Part shown: positions 42,912-52,370 of the stretch, one piece after another
Layout: every line of letters starts with the position of its first letter
Position numbering within the stretch: position 1 is the stretch's first letter
Origin: an uncultured Flavobacteriaceae bacterium
GTDB lineage: Bacteria > Bacteroidota > Bacteroidia > Flavobacteriales > Flavobacteriaceae
NCBI GenBank assembly: GCA_947493535.1
Contig: CANLRK010000001.1
Coordinates: forward strand, 1-64,000
DNA: 64,000 nt
Direction of reading: 5' to 3'
The notes under the pieces: generated by a model
Told to the model about the DNA's origin: nothing
Databases searched by the model: none
Seen by the model: the letters and a program-made list of their open reading frames with translations, nothing else
Program-made: the position numbers and the translations under genes

Positions 42912-44963
42912 ATGGCAATCTTAAGTAAGATACGTGAGAAATCAGTTTTTTTAATTTTTATTATCGCATTAGGGTTATTTGCATTTCTAATAGACCCTAC
43001 TAAATTGATCGATTTTTTCGCTAATGGTGGAACAAAAGAATATTTAGCAAAAGTTAATGATGAAGTTATTTATAATGATGCCTTTGCTAGACAAATAGAA
43101 GCTGCTCAAAGAGGCGGACAGCAAAGTACTATGCAAGTAGCTAATAGAGTTTACAACCAAGAAGTTACTAGAATATTATTATCAGATGAGCTAGATAAAC
43201 TTGGTATTACTGTTGAAAAGGACCAAATGTGGGAACTTTTCAAAAATAACTATGGACACTTAAACGAGTTTAAAAATGAAGATGGTGTTTTTGACGAAGG
43301 GAAACTTAAAGAATTTATAGAAACTCAGGTACAAGCCAACCCTAAGGCTTGGGAAAACCAGGAAGAAAGTATTGCCTTTTCAGGTAAACAACAATTATAC
43401 TACGCATTAATTAAAGCGGGTTCATTACCAACTGAAAAAGAAGGAGAAATTGCATATAAAATGCAAAACGATATGGTAGACATGAAATATGTGTATTTAC
43501 CATACACTTCCATTGCAGATTCTACAATTACTATTTCTAAAGATCAGATTAAAGCATACATCAATGCTCACAAAAGCCAATTTGAAGAAGAAGCAAATGC
43601 TTCAGTGCAATATGTGTACTTTGAGGAAAAACCATCTTTAGAAGATGAAAATGAATTCAAGCAAAAAATGAATGCTCTTTTGCCTGACTTTAAAAACACT
43701 ACTAATGTAGCTGATTTTATTAATGAAAACTCAGCAATTAAATACGATAGTATCTATAAATTAAAATCTGCTTTAGAAGCTCCAATCCAAGCTTTGGTAG
43801 ACTCTATGCAAATTGGTGAAACTTACGGACCATACGCTGCTGATGGGTTTACTAAAATAATCAAATTAACAGGAAAAAAGACGGCTCCTTCTGTAAAAGC
43901 TAGCCATGCCTTAATTGCTTATAAAGGTGCTTTAAGAGCAAACCCAGAAGTAACAAGAACAAAAGAAGAGGCACAATCTTTAGCTGAAGAACTATTGATA
44001 AAAGCAAAAGCTGCAGACACTGATTTTGCTGCATTTGCAACTGAAAATTCCGACGGACCTTCTGCTTCAAAAGGTGGAGATTTAGGATGGTTTTACGAAG
44101 GACAGATGGTACCAAAGTTTAACGACTATGTTTTTAGTAACGACAAAGGTTCTATAGGAATGGTAGAAACCGATTTCGGATTCCACATTATTAAAGTTAT
44201 TGACACAAAAGAAGAGCAAAAGTACCAAGTAGCTACTTTAGCCAAGCAAGTAGAGCCTTCACAAAAAACAATTGATGCATTATATGCAGAAGCAAGTCAG
44301 TTTGAAGTTGAAGTTAACGACGGAACATTTACTGAAATTGCTGAAACTAAAAACTATACTACAAGGCCTGTTAGTAAAGTAACTAACTTATCAGAAAACT
44401 TACCAGGCTTACAAGGGTCACAGCGCCAAATAGTAAGATGGATGTTTGATGAAGAAACTAAAGTTGGTGACATTAAACGTTTTGACATAAATGGTAGCTA
44501 TGCTGTAGTTCAAATTACAGGAAGAAAAGAAAAAGGATTAATGTCTGCTGACGATGCTTCTTTTACCGTATTACCTATTCTAAGAAATCAAGAAAAAGCA
44601 AAACAATTAAAAGATAAAATGACTGCTGCTACAATAGCTGATATTGCTTCTAACAATAATACTACTGTTAAAACTGCTAGTGCGATATCAATGGCTAACC
44701 CTACGCTTCCTGGAGCAGGTAGAGAGCCTAAAGTGGTTGGTACTGCATTCGCTTTACAAAACGGAGAAACTTCAAATATTATTGAAGGTGAAAAAGGACT
44801 TTATAAAATTGAAGTTATAAAACACACCGAAGCTCCTAAAATGGACTCTTATAAAACTTTTGCTAAAGACCCAACAAACAATATTAATGCAGTGGGTTCA
44901 AAAGTAATGGATGCTTTAAAAAACAAAGCAGTAATTGAAGATAATAGAGCTGACTTTTACTAA
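42912..44963 (+). CDS. PpiD-like periplasmic peptidyl-prolyl isomerase
   Basis: 683 residues. A membrane anchor near the N-terminus (SVFLIFIIALGLFAFLI, about 11-28) leads into a SurA-N-like chaperone region (about 40-230), then a parvulin domain (about 330-430; KGGDLGWFYEGQMVPKF and VETDFGFHIIKVID) and a long C-terminal chaperone part. It should assist folding of outer-membrane proteins at the inner membrane. The gene lies 155 bases after the CNNM gene; a TATTTTCG box at 42875-42882 could be its -7 element. It ends at a perfect 20-bp hairpin. Confidence 0.92.
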   Translation: MAILSKIREKSVFLIFIIALGLFAFLIDPTKLIDFFANGGTKEYLAKVNDEVIYNDAFARQIEAAQRGGQQSTMQVANRVYNQEVTRILLSDELDKLGITVEKDQMWELFKNNYGHLNEFKNEDGVFDEGKLKEFIETQVQANPKAWENQEESIAFSGKQQLYYALIKAGSLPTEKEGEIAYKMQNDMVDMKYVYLPYTSIADSTITISKDQIKAYINAHKSQFEEEANASVQYVYFEEKPSLEDENEFKQKMNALLPDFKNTTNVADFINENSAIKYDSIYKLKSALEAPIQALVDSMQIGETYGPYAADGFTKIIKLTGKKTAPSVKASHALIAYKGALRANPEVTRTKEEAQSLAEELLIKAKAADTDFAAFATENSDGPSASKGGDLGWFYEGQMVPKFNDYVFSNDKGSIGMVETDFGFHIIKVIDTKEEQKYQVATLAKQVEPSQKTIDALYAEASQFEVEVNDGTFTEIAETKNYTTRPVSKVTNLSENLPGLQGSQRQIVRWMFDEETKVGDIKRFDINGSYAVVQITGRKEKGLMSADDASFTVLPILRNQEKAKQLKDKMTAATIADIASNNNTTVKTASAISMANPTLPGAGREPKVVGTAFALQNGETSNIIEGEKGLYKIEVIKHTEAPKMDSYKTFAKDPTNNINAVGSKVMDALKNKAVIEDNRADFY

Positions 44964-44983
44964 TAAAAAGTCGTTTATTCCCA

Positions 44984-45026
44984 ACACAAAAAGAGTTCTT
45001 ATGATACATAAGAACTCTTTTTGTGT
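44984..45026 (+). terminator. Terminator of the PpiD-like gene
   Basis: A perfect 20-bp inverted repeat (44984-45003 and 45007-45026, core AAGAGTTCTTATG/CATAAGAACTCTT) with a 3-base loop starts 20 bases after the stop codon. The T-rich part lies in the 3' arm. Confidence 0.88.
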
Positions 45027-45047
45027 ATATCATAAATAGCAAACAAT

Positions 45048-45078
45048 AAAAAATCCCTGCCATTACAGCAGGGATTTT
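45048..45078 (-). terminator. Minus-strand terminator (NlpC operon or candidate small RNA)
   Basis: On the minus strand AAAATCCCTGC (45078-45068) pairs with GCAGGGATTTT (45060-45050), loop of 7, then TTT. It is 125 bases beyond the NlpC/P60 stop at 45203, a long distance for this genome. Confidence 0.88.
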
Positions 45079-45117
45079 ACCCCAAAAAAACTTACTTTTA
45101 TCTGTAATTACTTACAG
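45048..45117 (-). ncRNA. Candidate small RNA
   Basis: A TATATTTG box on the minus strand (45131-45124) precedes, by about 7 bases, a segment with a small hairpin (CTGTAA...TTACAG, 45117-45102) and the strong terminator at 45078-45048. A transcript of about 70 bases is possible. No -33 box is evident, and the segment could equally be the 3' untranslated end of the NlpC operon. No family is recognised. Confidence 0.2.
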
Positions 45118-45202
45118 ACTATACAAATATACGAAATAAACATTTGTTAATACATAGCTATAAGTAGGTATTTTTTATCCCCAGTTATGGGTATACTTAT
45201 TT

Positions 45203-45970
45203 TTAAGGAATTAATAGCAACATACCAGGCTTTAAATCGGTAGAGCTTAGTTTATTGTACGACATGATTGCTGATACAGAAACACCCGGATATTTTCGCG
45301 CTATAGCGTAAAGCGTATCACCACTTTTAACAGTATATGTTTTAGTTTTTGATGTTGATGAAGTGGCTTCAAACTCCTCAGAAGGCGTTCCTAAATCCAA
45401 TCGTCTCGCCTGAACAAAAGCACTAGACCAATACCCTTCACGTAAAGATGAAATCATAACGCCTCTAGAAGAAGACGCGTGTACAAATTTAACATTCCTA
45501 CTATCTTTACTAACAACCAAACCAACATGGTTTATACGTCTACCCCCATTAGTTTTAAAAAAAACCAAATCTCCTTTTTGAATTTTAGTTCTTGCAACTC
45601 GATTTCCTTTTGTTGCTTGAGCCAATGAAGTTCGAGGTAACACAACATTAGCCGACTTAAAAGATGCAAACATTAACCCAGAGCAATCCATTCCGGATTT
45701 TGTTGTGCCTCCATATTTATATCGCGTCCCTTTAAAACTTAATGCCTTATGAATAACTTTATCCATCTGATTACTCGTTACGAACGATGACTCCGTTTCT
45801 TTAACCTCATCAGACGGAGTAGTGATAAATGGGGTGGACTTTTTTGTAGTATATTTATTCTCTGTCCTATTCTTTGTATGAGATTTAGAAGTGACTACTT
45901 TGTGTTTTGACTTGCAAGACAAAAGTATAATTGAGGCTAAACTTATTACCAACAACCCTTTATTTTTCAT
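45203..45970 (-). CDS. NlpC/P60 lipoprotein with LysM domain
   Basis: 255 residues. A lipoprotein signal (SIILLSC, Cys19) is followed by a Lys/Thr/Ser-rich linker, then an NlpC/P60 cysteine peptidase domain (about 70-185) with MDCSGLMF (Cys96) and RINHVGLVVS (His148), and a C-terminal LysM (about 208-255; TVKSGDTLYAIARKYPGVS). It should cleave D-Glu-diaminopimelate-type bonds in peptidoglycan stem peptides at the outer membrane's inner face. It is the last gene of the surE-lpxB group, starting 7 bases after lpxB. Confidence 0.93.
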   Translation of the reverse strand: MKNKGLLVISLASIILLSCKSKHKVVTSKSHTKNRTENKYTTKKSTPFITTPSDEVKETESSFVTSNQMDKVIHKALSFKGTRYKYGGTTKSGMDCSGLMFASFKSANVVLPRTSLAQATKGNRVARTKIQKGDLVFFKTNGGRRINHVGLVVSKDSRNVKFVHASSSRGVMISSLREGYWSSAFVQARRLDLGTPSEEFEATSSTSKTKTYTVKSGDTLYAIARKYPGVSVSAIMSYNKLSSTDLKPGMLLLIP

Positions 45971-45977
45971 ACTATCC

Positions 45978-47087
45978 TTATTTTGAAGTTACGATAAGTG
46001 AAGCTGTTTTATCACTCGCGCCAACACCACCTAGCTTTTGCTCTAATTCATAATAATCGTTAAATAATTGAGCTCTGTGTGATGATGATAATATTTTAGA
46101 CAACTCTTTTTTTAAGTTTTTTGTATTAAACTCACCTTGAATTAGTTCTTTAACCACTTCTCTATTCATTATTAAATTAACTAATGAAATATAGTCAAGT
46201 TTAATAATACGTTTAGCGATGTGATATGATATCGCGCTACCTTTATAACATACCACCTGTGGTACTTTAAACAATGCTGTTTCAAGAGTTGCTGTACCCG
46301 AAGTAACTAATGCCGCTGTGGCTAAGCTTAATAAATCATATGTTTGATTAGCAACAAAGCTGATGTTTTTTTCTTTAATAAATTGTTTATAAAACTCATA
46401 TTCTTGACTAGGTGCACCAGCTATAACAAACTGATAGTCTTTAAAATCATCTACCACATCAAGCATTATAGCTAGCATTTTCTTTATCTCCTGTTGTCTA
46501 CTTCCGGGCAATAATGCAATTATAGGCTGATTACTTAGTTGGTGTTGTTTTCTGAAATTGTTCTCGTTTACTATTTGTCTATCAGCAATTGCATCTAATA
46601 ATGGATGACCTACAAAATGTACAGGAAAATTATGCTTGTCTTCATAAAATCCTTTTTCAAAAGGCAAAATAACATACATTTCATCTACATCACGTTTAAT
46701 TGCTTTTATCCTATTTTCTTTCCAAGCCCAAATTTGCGGAGAAATATAATAATGAGTTTCGATACCTAAAGGTTTAGCCCATTTCATTATTCTAAAATTA
46801 AATCCTGGATAATCAATAAATATTAATTTATCAGGTTGAAATGCGGCGATGTCTTTTTTACATAATGAAATATTTTTTATAATAGTACGTATGTTCATTA
46901 AAACCTCAACAAACCCCATAAAAGCAAGCTCTCTATAATGCTTTACAAGTGTTCCTCCTACTTGTTGCATTAAATCTCCTCCCCAAAAACGAAATTCAGC
47001 AGCTGGATCTTTCTTTAACAATGCCTTCATTAGGTTTGACGCATGCAAATCACCTGATGCCTCTCCTGCTATAATGTAATACTTCAT
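45978..47087 (-). CDS. lpxB: Lipid-A-disaccharide synthase
   Basis: 369 residues, glycosyltransferase family 19. It condenses UDP-diacylglucosamine and lipid X to the lipid A disaccharide. Motifs are YYIIAGEASGDLHASNLM at the N-terminus, FRFWGGDLMQ, IDYPGFNFRI, ISPQIWAWKENRI, LPFEKGFY, LLPGSRQQEIKKM and VTSGTATLETALF. It lies between a small membrane protein and the NlpC lipoprotein in an envelope-related operon led by surE. Confidence 0.96.
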   Translation of the reverse strand: MKYYIIAGEASGDLHASNLMKALLKKDPAAEFRFWGGDLMQQVGGTLVKHYRELAFMGFVEVLMNIRTIIKNISLCKKDIAAFQPDKLIFIDYPGFNFRIMKWAKPLGIETHYYISPQIWAWKENRIKAIKRDVDEMYVILPFEKGFYEDKHNFPVHFVGHPLLDAIADRQIVNENNFRKQHQLSNQPIIALLPGSRQQEIKKMLAIMLDVVDDFKDYQFVIAGAPSQEYEFYKQFIKEKNISFVANQTYDLLSLATAALVTSGTATLETALFKVPQVVCYKGSAISYHIAKRIIKLDYISLVNLIMNREVVKELIQGEFNTKNLKKELSKILSSSHRAQLFNDYYELEQKLGGVGASDKTASLIVTSK

Positions 47088-47096
47088 TAATATAAA

Positions 47097-47390
47097 TTAT
47101 AAAAAATAGATAGCGTAAGCAATAAAAGCAGCTAGTAGTGTAGCTAAAACCACCCCTCGAGCTGTATACTCTTTATTTTTTTGTAACAATAGGAAAAACA
47201 CCCCTAAATTAGGTAAAGTTCCTAATGCCAACAACATCCATAAATTACCTTCACGCCTAAAACTGGTGAACGTATTCACAAAATCTGCCGATTTTACTTG
47301 CGCAATAATCAATGTACACAATACCACTCCGACAAGGATGGTGAGTACACCTATAAAAAAACCTTTAAAAACTAGTTGCTTAATTTTCAA
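47097..47390 (-). CDS. Small membrane protein, unknown
   Basis: 97 residues with three hydrophobic segments (about 8-30, 50-67 and 78-97). Its start overlaps the surE stop by 11 bases, and lpxB starts 9 bases after it. The tight packing makes it a real gene in the surE-lpxB operon. It has no motif I recognise. By context it may relate to lipid A or the envelope. Confidence 0.7.
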   Translation of the reverse strand: MKIKQLVFKGFFIGVLTILVGVVLCTLIIAQVKSADFVNTFTSFRREGNLWMLLALGTLPNLGVFFLLLQKNKEYTARGVVLATLLAAFIAYAIYFL

Positions 47391-48147
47391 AATTCCACGT
47401 ATTTAAGTTTTGTATAAAATGATGAGCCGTCATATCAAAATGAACAGGAACTACGGTGGCATAACCATTCTTTAACGCGTACAAATCAGTATCCTCTCCT
47501 TTATCAAGATTTACAAAATTCCCAGTTAACCAATAGTATTCTTTTCCTTGCGGACTTGTACGTTTATCAAACTCTTCAATCCAATTAGCTTTTGCTTGCC
47601 TGCACACTTTAATACCTTTAATCTCTTCCTTAGGAAAATTTACATTAAGTACAACCCCACCTGGCAATCCTTCCGTTAATACATTTTCAGTTATCGTACG
47701 TATATGCTTTTTTAGTGGCTCAAAATCTGCATTCCAGGAATGATCTAACAATGAAAATCCAATTGACGGAATTCCTTCAATACCCGCCTCTATAGCTGCA
47801 CTCATAGTTCCTGAGTAAATTACATTAATAGACGAATTAGAACCATGATTAATTCCTGAAACACATAAGTCTGGTTTTCGATTTAAAATTTCATTTACCG
47901 CTAACTTTACACAATCAGCAGGTGTACCCGAACAACTATACTCCACTTGTGCTCCATCATCATTATTAATTGTTTCTATATGTAACGTAGAGTCTAATGT
48001 TATGGCGTGACCCATTCCACTTTGTGGACTATTAGGAGCTACAACAAAAACATCTCCAAACTCGTTCATCACTTCAATTAAAGCACGTATACCTGGTGCA
48101 GTAATACCATCATCATTTGTTACTAAAATAAGAGGTTTTTCACTCAT
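47380..48147 (-). CDS. surE: 5'/3'-nucleotidase SurE
   Basis: 255 residues from the ATG at 48147; the longer frame starts with TTG seven codons earlier. The metal-binding N-terminus LVTNDDGITAPGI and the segments SGINHGSNSSINVIYSGTMSAA (cut at GINHGSN, key Asn/Ser) and NVNFP are typical. SurE dephosphorylates nucleoside monophosphates and is linked to stationary-phase survival. It leads the minus-strand operon surE, small membrane protein, lpxB, NlpC. Confidence 0.95.
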   Translation of the reverse strand: MSEKPLILVTNDDGITAPGIRALIEVMNEFGDVFVVAPNSPQSGMGHAITLDSTLHIETINNDDGAQVEYSCSGTPADCVKLAVNEILNRKPDLCVSGINHGSNSSINVIYSGTMSAAIEAGIEGIPSIGFSLLDHSWNADFEPLKKHIRTITENVLTEGLPGGVVLNVNFPKEEIKGIKVCRQAKANWIEEFDKRTSPQGKEYYWLTGNFVNLDKGEDTDLYALKNGYATVVPVHFDMTAHHFIQNLNTWNFEN

Positions 48148-48179
48148 TTTTATATATTTGTTATTCAATTGCTAAAGTA

Positions 48180-48187
48180 CAAAAATA
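48180..48187 (-). promoter_or_regulatory. -7 box for the surE-lpxB operon
   Basis: TATTTTTG on the minus strand, 32 bases before the surE ATG, matches TAnnTTTG. The -33 element is unclear. Confidence 0.5.
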
Positions 48188-48283
48188 GCTTTTATAAACA
48201 GTCACCCTACTTTTAAGAAAAATTTAGGAGCACCATAACTACTTTGGTCTGATTTTTTCACTAACTTACATCCATAAGTAACT

Positions 48284-50437
48284 ATGAAACGATTCATGAT
48301 GAAGAATTTTAAAATAGCCGTAATTGTATGCCTTATTGCAATTACCTCATGCAGCTTTACCACTAAAACTTTTGAAAACTCAGACAAAGACAAACTATTG
48401 TTAGATTTAATTAGTTATGTATTAGAAGGCTTGCATTATAGCCCCAAAGATTTAAACGATGATTTTTCAAAAAATGTGTATGCTGATTTTATAGACTCTG
48501 TAGACCCATTAAAAAGATATTTTTATCAATCGGACATTGAAGAGTTTAAAAAATTTGAAACTTTAATTGATGATCAGATAAAGAATAAAGAGCTTACTTT
48601 TTTCAACTTAGTCTATAATAGACTAATGAAACGTATGGATGAAAGTGAGAGTATGGCACTATCAATTATAGGAAAACCTTTTGATTACTCTAAAGAAGAA
48701 AATATTAATCTTGATTACGAAGCATTAACCTTTGCTGTTTCAAAAAAGGAGTTGAAAGAACGATGGAGACTACAACTAAAATATTCTACTATTGATAACT
48801 ACGACGACTTACTAAACACGAATACAAAATTTACAGACAGTAGTAACACTAAAGCAAACAAACCATTATCAAAAAAAGAGGCAGAAATAGAAGCGCGTAA
48901 AAAAACTAAAGAATTTTTAGTTGATTATTATGCAATTATGGATGATTTGGAGCGCAAAGATTGGTTCTCAAACTATATTAACGCCATTGTTGAAGAGTTT
49001 GACCCACATACTTTTTATTTTGCGCCACAAGACAAAGAACGTTTTGACCAAAATATTTCTGGTAAACTAGAAGGTATTGGTGCTCGCTTACAAAAAAGAA
49101 AAAACGAAGTGAAAATTTTATCACTAATCTCTGGTGGACCAGCATGGCGGGGTCAAGAATTAGAAGCTGGAGATGTTATTTTAAAAGTAGCTCAAGAAAA
49201 CGAAACAGAACCAACAAGTATTGTAGGAATGCGTTTAGACGATGCGATAAAATTAATTAAAGGACCTAAAGGAACTATTGTAAAATTAACTGTTAGAAAA
49301 GTAGATGGATCAACGAAAGTTATTCAAATAAAAAGAGACATTGTTGAACTTGAAGAAACTTATGCAAAATCCTCTTTAATTAAAAAAGAAAACAACACTT
49401 TTGGGATTATTAATTTACCAAAGTTTTATGTAGATTTTGATGATTATAGCGAAAGCCGTAACGCAGCGTCAGATGTTAAAAAAGAAATCATTCGCCTTAA
49501 AAAAGAAGGAATGCAAGGTTTAGTTATGGATTTGAGAAACAACGGAGGAGGTTCTTTACAAACCGTAGTTGATATGGCCGGACTGTTTATTAAAGATGGC
49601 CCAATTGTTCAAGTAAAACACTCTGGTAAACGTAAAGATGTTTTAAAAGATACAGACTCTAATATTATTTGGGATGGTCCTTTAGTAATATTAGTTAACG
49701 AGTTATCGGCTTCAGCTTCAGAAATTTTAGCAGCAGCACTTCAAGACTATAAGCGAGCAATTATTATAGGTAGCGCACAAACTTTCGGAAAAGGAACGGT
49801 GCAAAATGTAGTAGACTTAAATAGATTTGTGCGAAACAATACCTTAGGCGATGTAGGTGCCTTAAAAGTAACTACTCAGAAATTTTATCGAATTAATGGT
49901 GGATCAACTCAACTTGAAGGAGTTAAAAGTGATGTGGTAGTGGTAGATAGATACAGTTTTATTGATATAGGAGAAAAAGACCAAGAAAACCCACTTCCTT
50001 GGGATAAAATTGACCCTGCCAGTTACAGTGCCTGGGATGGTTTTATAAACTATGAAGAAACTATTAGCAAAAGTAAAACTCGAATGAGTAATAATGCACA
50101 ATTGCAACTTATCGAAAAACAAGCACGTTGGATAAAAAGTCAATCAGATGAAAAGATTGTTTCATTAAACTATACCAATTATTTAGCTGAAAAAGAAAAA
50201 GTTGAAACAACAGGAAAACAATTTGAAGCTATTAACGATTATAACACAAATTTAACCTTTAGCTCTTTACCTTATGAAATGGAAATGATTAAAACTGATT
50301 CTGTGCTTGGTAAAAAAAGAGAGGCATGGCATAAATATTTGGCCAAAGATGTTTATGTAGAAGAAGCCGTACACGTTTTAGAAGACTTGAAAATAAATAA
50401 CATTAAAATTAAACCTAAAGTAGCTTTAAAAGATTAA
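48284..50437 (+). CDS. prc: Tail-specific (C-terminal processing) protease
   Basis: 717 residues. The lipoprotein-like signal ends AITSC (Cys near residue 23). After an N-terminal helical domain come a PDZ domain (about 245-340), an S41 protease domain with NELSASASEILAAAL (catalytic Ser) and QTFGKGTVQ (catalytic Lys), and a DUF3340-type C-terminal region. Tsp/Prc enzymes degrade or trim periplasmic proteins with nonpolar C-termini. Start codons at 48284, 48296 and 48299 are all possible; the first gives a good positive N-region. The permease gene follows 6 bases later. Confidence 0.94.
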   Translation: MKRFMMKNFKIAVIVCLIAITSCSFTTKTFENSDKDKLLLDLISYVLEGLHYSPKDLNDDFSKNVYADFIDSVDPLKRYFYQSDIEEFKKFETLIDDQIKNKELTFFNLVYNRLMKRMDESESMALSIIGKPFDYSKEENINLDYEALTFAVSKKELKERWRLQLKYSTIDNYDDLLNTNTKFTDSSNTKANKPLSKKEAEIEARKKTKEFLVDYYAIMDDLERKDWFSNYINAIVEEFDPHTFYFAPQDKERFDQNISGKLEGIGARLQKRKNEVKILSLISGGPAWRGQELEAGDVILKVAQENETEPTSIVGMRLDDAIKLIKGPKGTIVKLTVRKVDGSTKVIQIKRDIVELEETYAKSSLIKKENNTFGIINLPKFYVDFDDYSESRNAASDVKKEIIRLKKEGMQGLVMDLRNNGGGSLQTVVDMAGLFIKDGPIVQVKHSGKRKDVLKDTDSNIIWDGPLVILVNELSASASEILAAALQDYKRAIIIGSAQTFGKGTVQNVVDLNRFVRNNTLGDVGALKVTTQKFYRINGGSTQLEGVKSDVVVVDRYSFIDIGEKDQENPLPWDKIDPASYSAWDGFINYEETISKSKTRMSNNAQLQLIEKQARWIKSQSDEKIVSLNYTNYLAEKEKVETTGKQFEAINDYNTNLTFSSLPYEMEMIKTDSVLGKKREAWHKYLAKDVYVEEAVHVLEDLKINNIKIKPKVALKD

Positions 50438-50443
50438 TTGTAT

Positions 50444-51553
50444 ATGGCAAAAACTTCAAACTCATTAAGTAGTTTAGCGCTTCAGAAATTCAAAAAAAAT
50501 TTCTGGGGCGTTTTAAGTTTAATTTATATTGCATTATGTGGAATCACAGCAATTTTTGCTTATAGTTTTGCCCCTGACAGTTCGCAAAACGCCAACCAAA
50601 TGCACCTGTCTATTCATTCAAAATCACCAGGATTTAAAGTAATGTTGCTTACCATTCCTTCTGAGCAATACACTACTCAATCTACTTTTAATAAGTTTTT
50701 CTTCGGAAAAAAAAACTTAACAACAGAAATACCTATTACCGCTTATCGTTTTAAAAACAATCAACTATACATTACCCCTTACTCAGAATTAAAAGAAACT
50801 ACTTTAGAGAAAAAAATTGATTTGAATTTATATCCTGCTTCTATTAATGAAGCAAAAATACAAGCCAATTACATACATGAAAAAACTTTTATTTTAGGTA
50901 CAGATAAATATGGTCGCGACTTATTAAGTAGAATATTAATTGGTACAAGAATTTCATTCTTTATTGGTTTTATAGCAGTTTTTATTTCCTTGATTATAGG
51001 CATTACTCTTGGCGCTATGGCAGGGTATTACGGTGGGAAAATTGATGCATTTATTATGTGGGTTATTAACATATCATGGTCTATACCTACACTTTTATTA
51101 GTAATCGCAATTACACTTGCCTTAGGAAAAGGTTTTTGGCAAGTATTTATTGCCGTTGGACTTACAATGTGGGTAGAAGTAGCCCGTGTAGTACGAGGGC
51201 AAGTATTAGGCACTAAAAAAATGCAGTATGTTACAGCAGCTAGAGCTCTTGGTTATACTGATTTCAGGATAGTTTTCAAGCACATCATCCCAAATATATT
51301 AGCTCCTGTAATTGTAATTTCAGCTGCAAATTTTGCCGCAGCAATACTTATTGAAAGTGGCCTTAGTTTTTTAGGTATTGGAGCACAACCACCCATGCCT
51401 AGCTGGGGCGGTATGATTAAAGATCATTACTCTTACATCATACTAGGCAAACCTTACCTAGCAATTATTCCTGGAGTAGCAATTATGAGTTTAGTTATGG
51501 CTTTTATGCTAATTGGCAACGCTCTGCGAGACGCCCTAGATGTAAAAAATTAA
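50444..51553 (+). CDS. ABC transporter permease (OppC/DppC type)
   Basis: 369 residues from the ATG at 50444 (the stop of prc is at 50437). An N-terminal transmembrane segment (about 20-38) is followed by a large extracytoplasmic part (about 40-165). The BPD_transp_1 domain then holds the EAA-like loop ARALGYTDFRIVFKHIIPNI. The segments GTDKYGRDLLSRILIGTRIS and PSWGGMIKDHY are typical of OppC/DppC peptide-transporter subunits. No OppB, ATPase or binding protein is adjacent, so partners must be encoded elsewhere. It is probably co-transcribed with prc. Confidence 0.92.
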   Translation: MAKTSNSLSSLALQKFKKNFWGVLSLIYIALCGITAIFAYSFAPDSSQNANQMHLSIHSKSPGFKVMLLTIPSEQYTTQSTFNKFFFGKKNLTTEIPITAYRFKNNQLYITPYSELKETTLEKKIDLNLYPASINEAKIQANYIHEKTFILGTDKYGRDLLSRILIGTRISFFIGFIAVFISLIIGITLGAMAGYYGGKIDAFIMWVINISWSIPTLLLVIAITLALGKGFWQVFIAVGLTMWVEVARVVRGQVLGTKKMQYVTAARALGYTDFRIVFKHIIPNILAPVIVISAANFAAAILIESGLSFLGIGAQPPMPSWGGMIKDHYSYIILGKPYLAIIPGVAIMSLVMAFMLIGNALRDALDVKN

Positions 51554-51555
51554 TC

Positions 51556-52362
51556 ATGAAACGAAAACAAGTATATACCTTATTAAGTGTTTTAACAATA
51601 ATTATTTTTTACTTTTTAAATGATTATATAGATCAGAAAAAAATAGAAAAAAGCTACAAAGAAAAATCTGCTCCTTCAGCGACTACCAACACTTATTTTT
51701 TACCAAGCTCCACCACTGGTTACGTTGTGCATCACAACTACTATTCCTTATCATACAGTGAATCTCATGAACAGGCTGAATGGGTAGCCTATGAGCTTAA
51801 AAAAGAACATCTTTCTTCTAATAATTTTAAACGCCCTTATTTTATTAACGATGTTAGTATTACAACAAAATCTGCTGATTGGAGAAATTATAAAAATTCA
51901 GGATATGACAAGGGGCACTTATGCCCTGCAGGAGATAGAAGATTTAGTAAAAAAGCTCACGATGAAACTTTTTTAACTTCAAATATTAGTCCGCAAAAGC
52001 ACGATTTTAATTCTGGCATATGGAATAAATTAGAGCAAAAAGTTCGTTTCTGGGCAAAAAAACACAACGGTATTTATGTTGTAACTGGAGGTATTTTAAG
52101 TAACAGCTCCAAATCTATTGGTAATGAAAATGTAACTGTTCCTAATTATTTTTATAAAATTTTACTAGACAATAATAATGGGAAAATTAAAATGATTGCA
52201 TTTCTAATACCTCATAAAGAAACCAATAAATCCTTAAAAAAATTTACTGTTCCTGTTGATAAAATTGAGGCGTTAACAGGTATTGATTTTTTTGAAAACA
52301 TCGATGATTCAATAGAAAATAAACTAGAATCTAATGTTAATTATAATGCTTGGCGTTTTTAA
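51556..52362 (+). CDS. DNA/RNA non-specific endonuclease (NucA type)
   Basis: 268 residues. An N-terminal hydrophobic segment (about 7-22) is a signal anchor or signal peptide. The beta-beta-alpha-metal nuclease core has YDKGHLCPAGDRR (the DRGH motif, general base His121) and SNISPQKHDFNSGIWNKLE (metal-binding Asn152), with spacing like that of Serratia nuclease. It should cut DNA and RNA outside the cytoplasm with Mg2+, for nutrient use or biofilm DNA. It starts 2 bases after the permease stop and ends 8 bases before the convergent rodA gene, with no terminator between. Confidence 0.92.
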   Translation: MKRKQVYTLLSVLTIIIFYFLNDYIDQKKIEKSYKEKSAPSATTNTYFLPSSTTGYVVHHNYYSLSYSESHEQAEWVAYELKKEHLSSNNFKRPYFINDVSITTKSADWRNYKNSGYDKGHLCPAGDRRFSKKAHDETFLTSNISPQKHDFNSGIWNKLEQKVRFWAKKHNGIYVVTGGILSNSSKSIGNENVTVPNYFYKILLDNNNGKIKMIAFLIPHKETNKSLKKFTVPVDKIEALTGIDFFENIDDSIENKLESNVNYNAWRF

Positions 52363-52370
52363 CAACCTCC

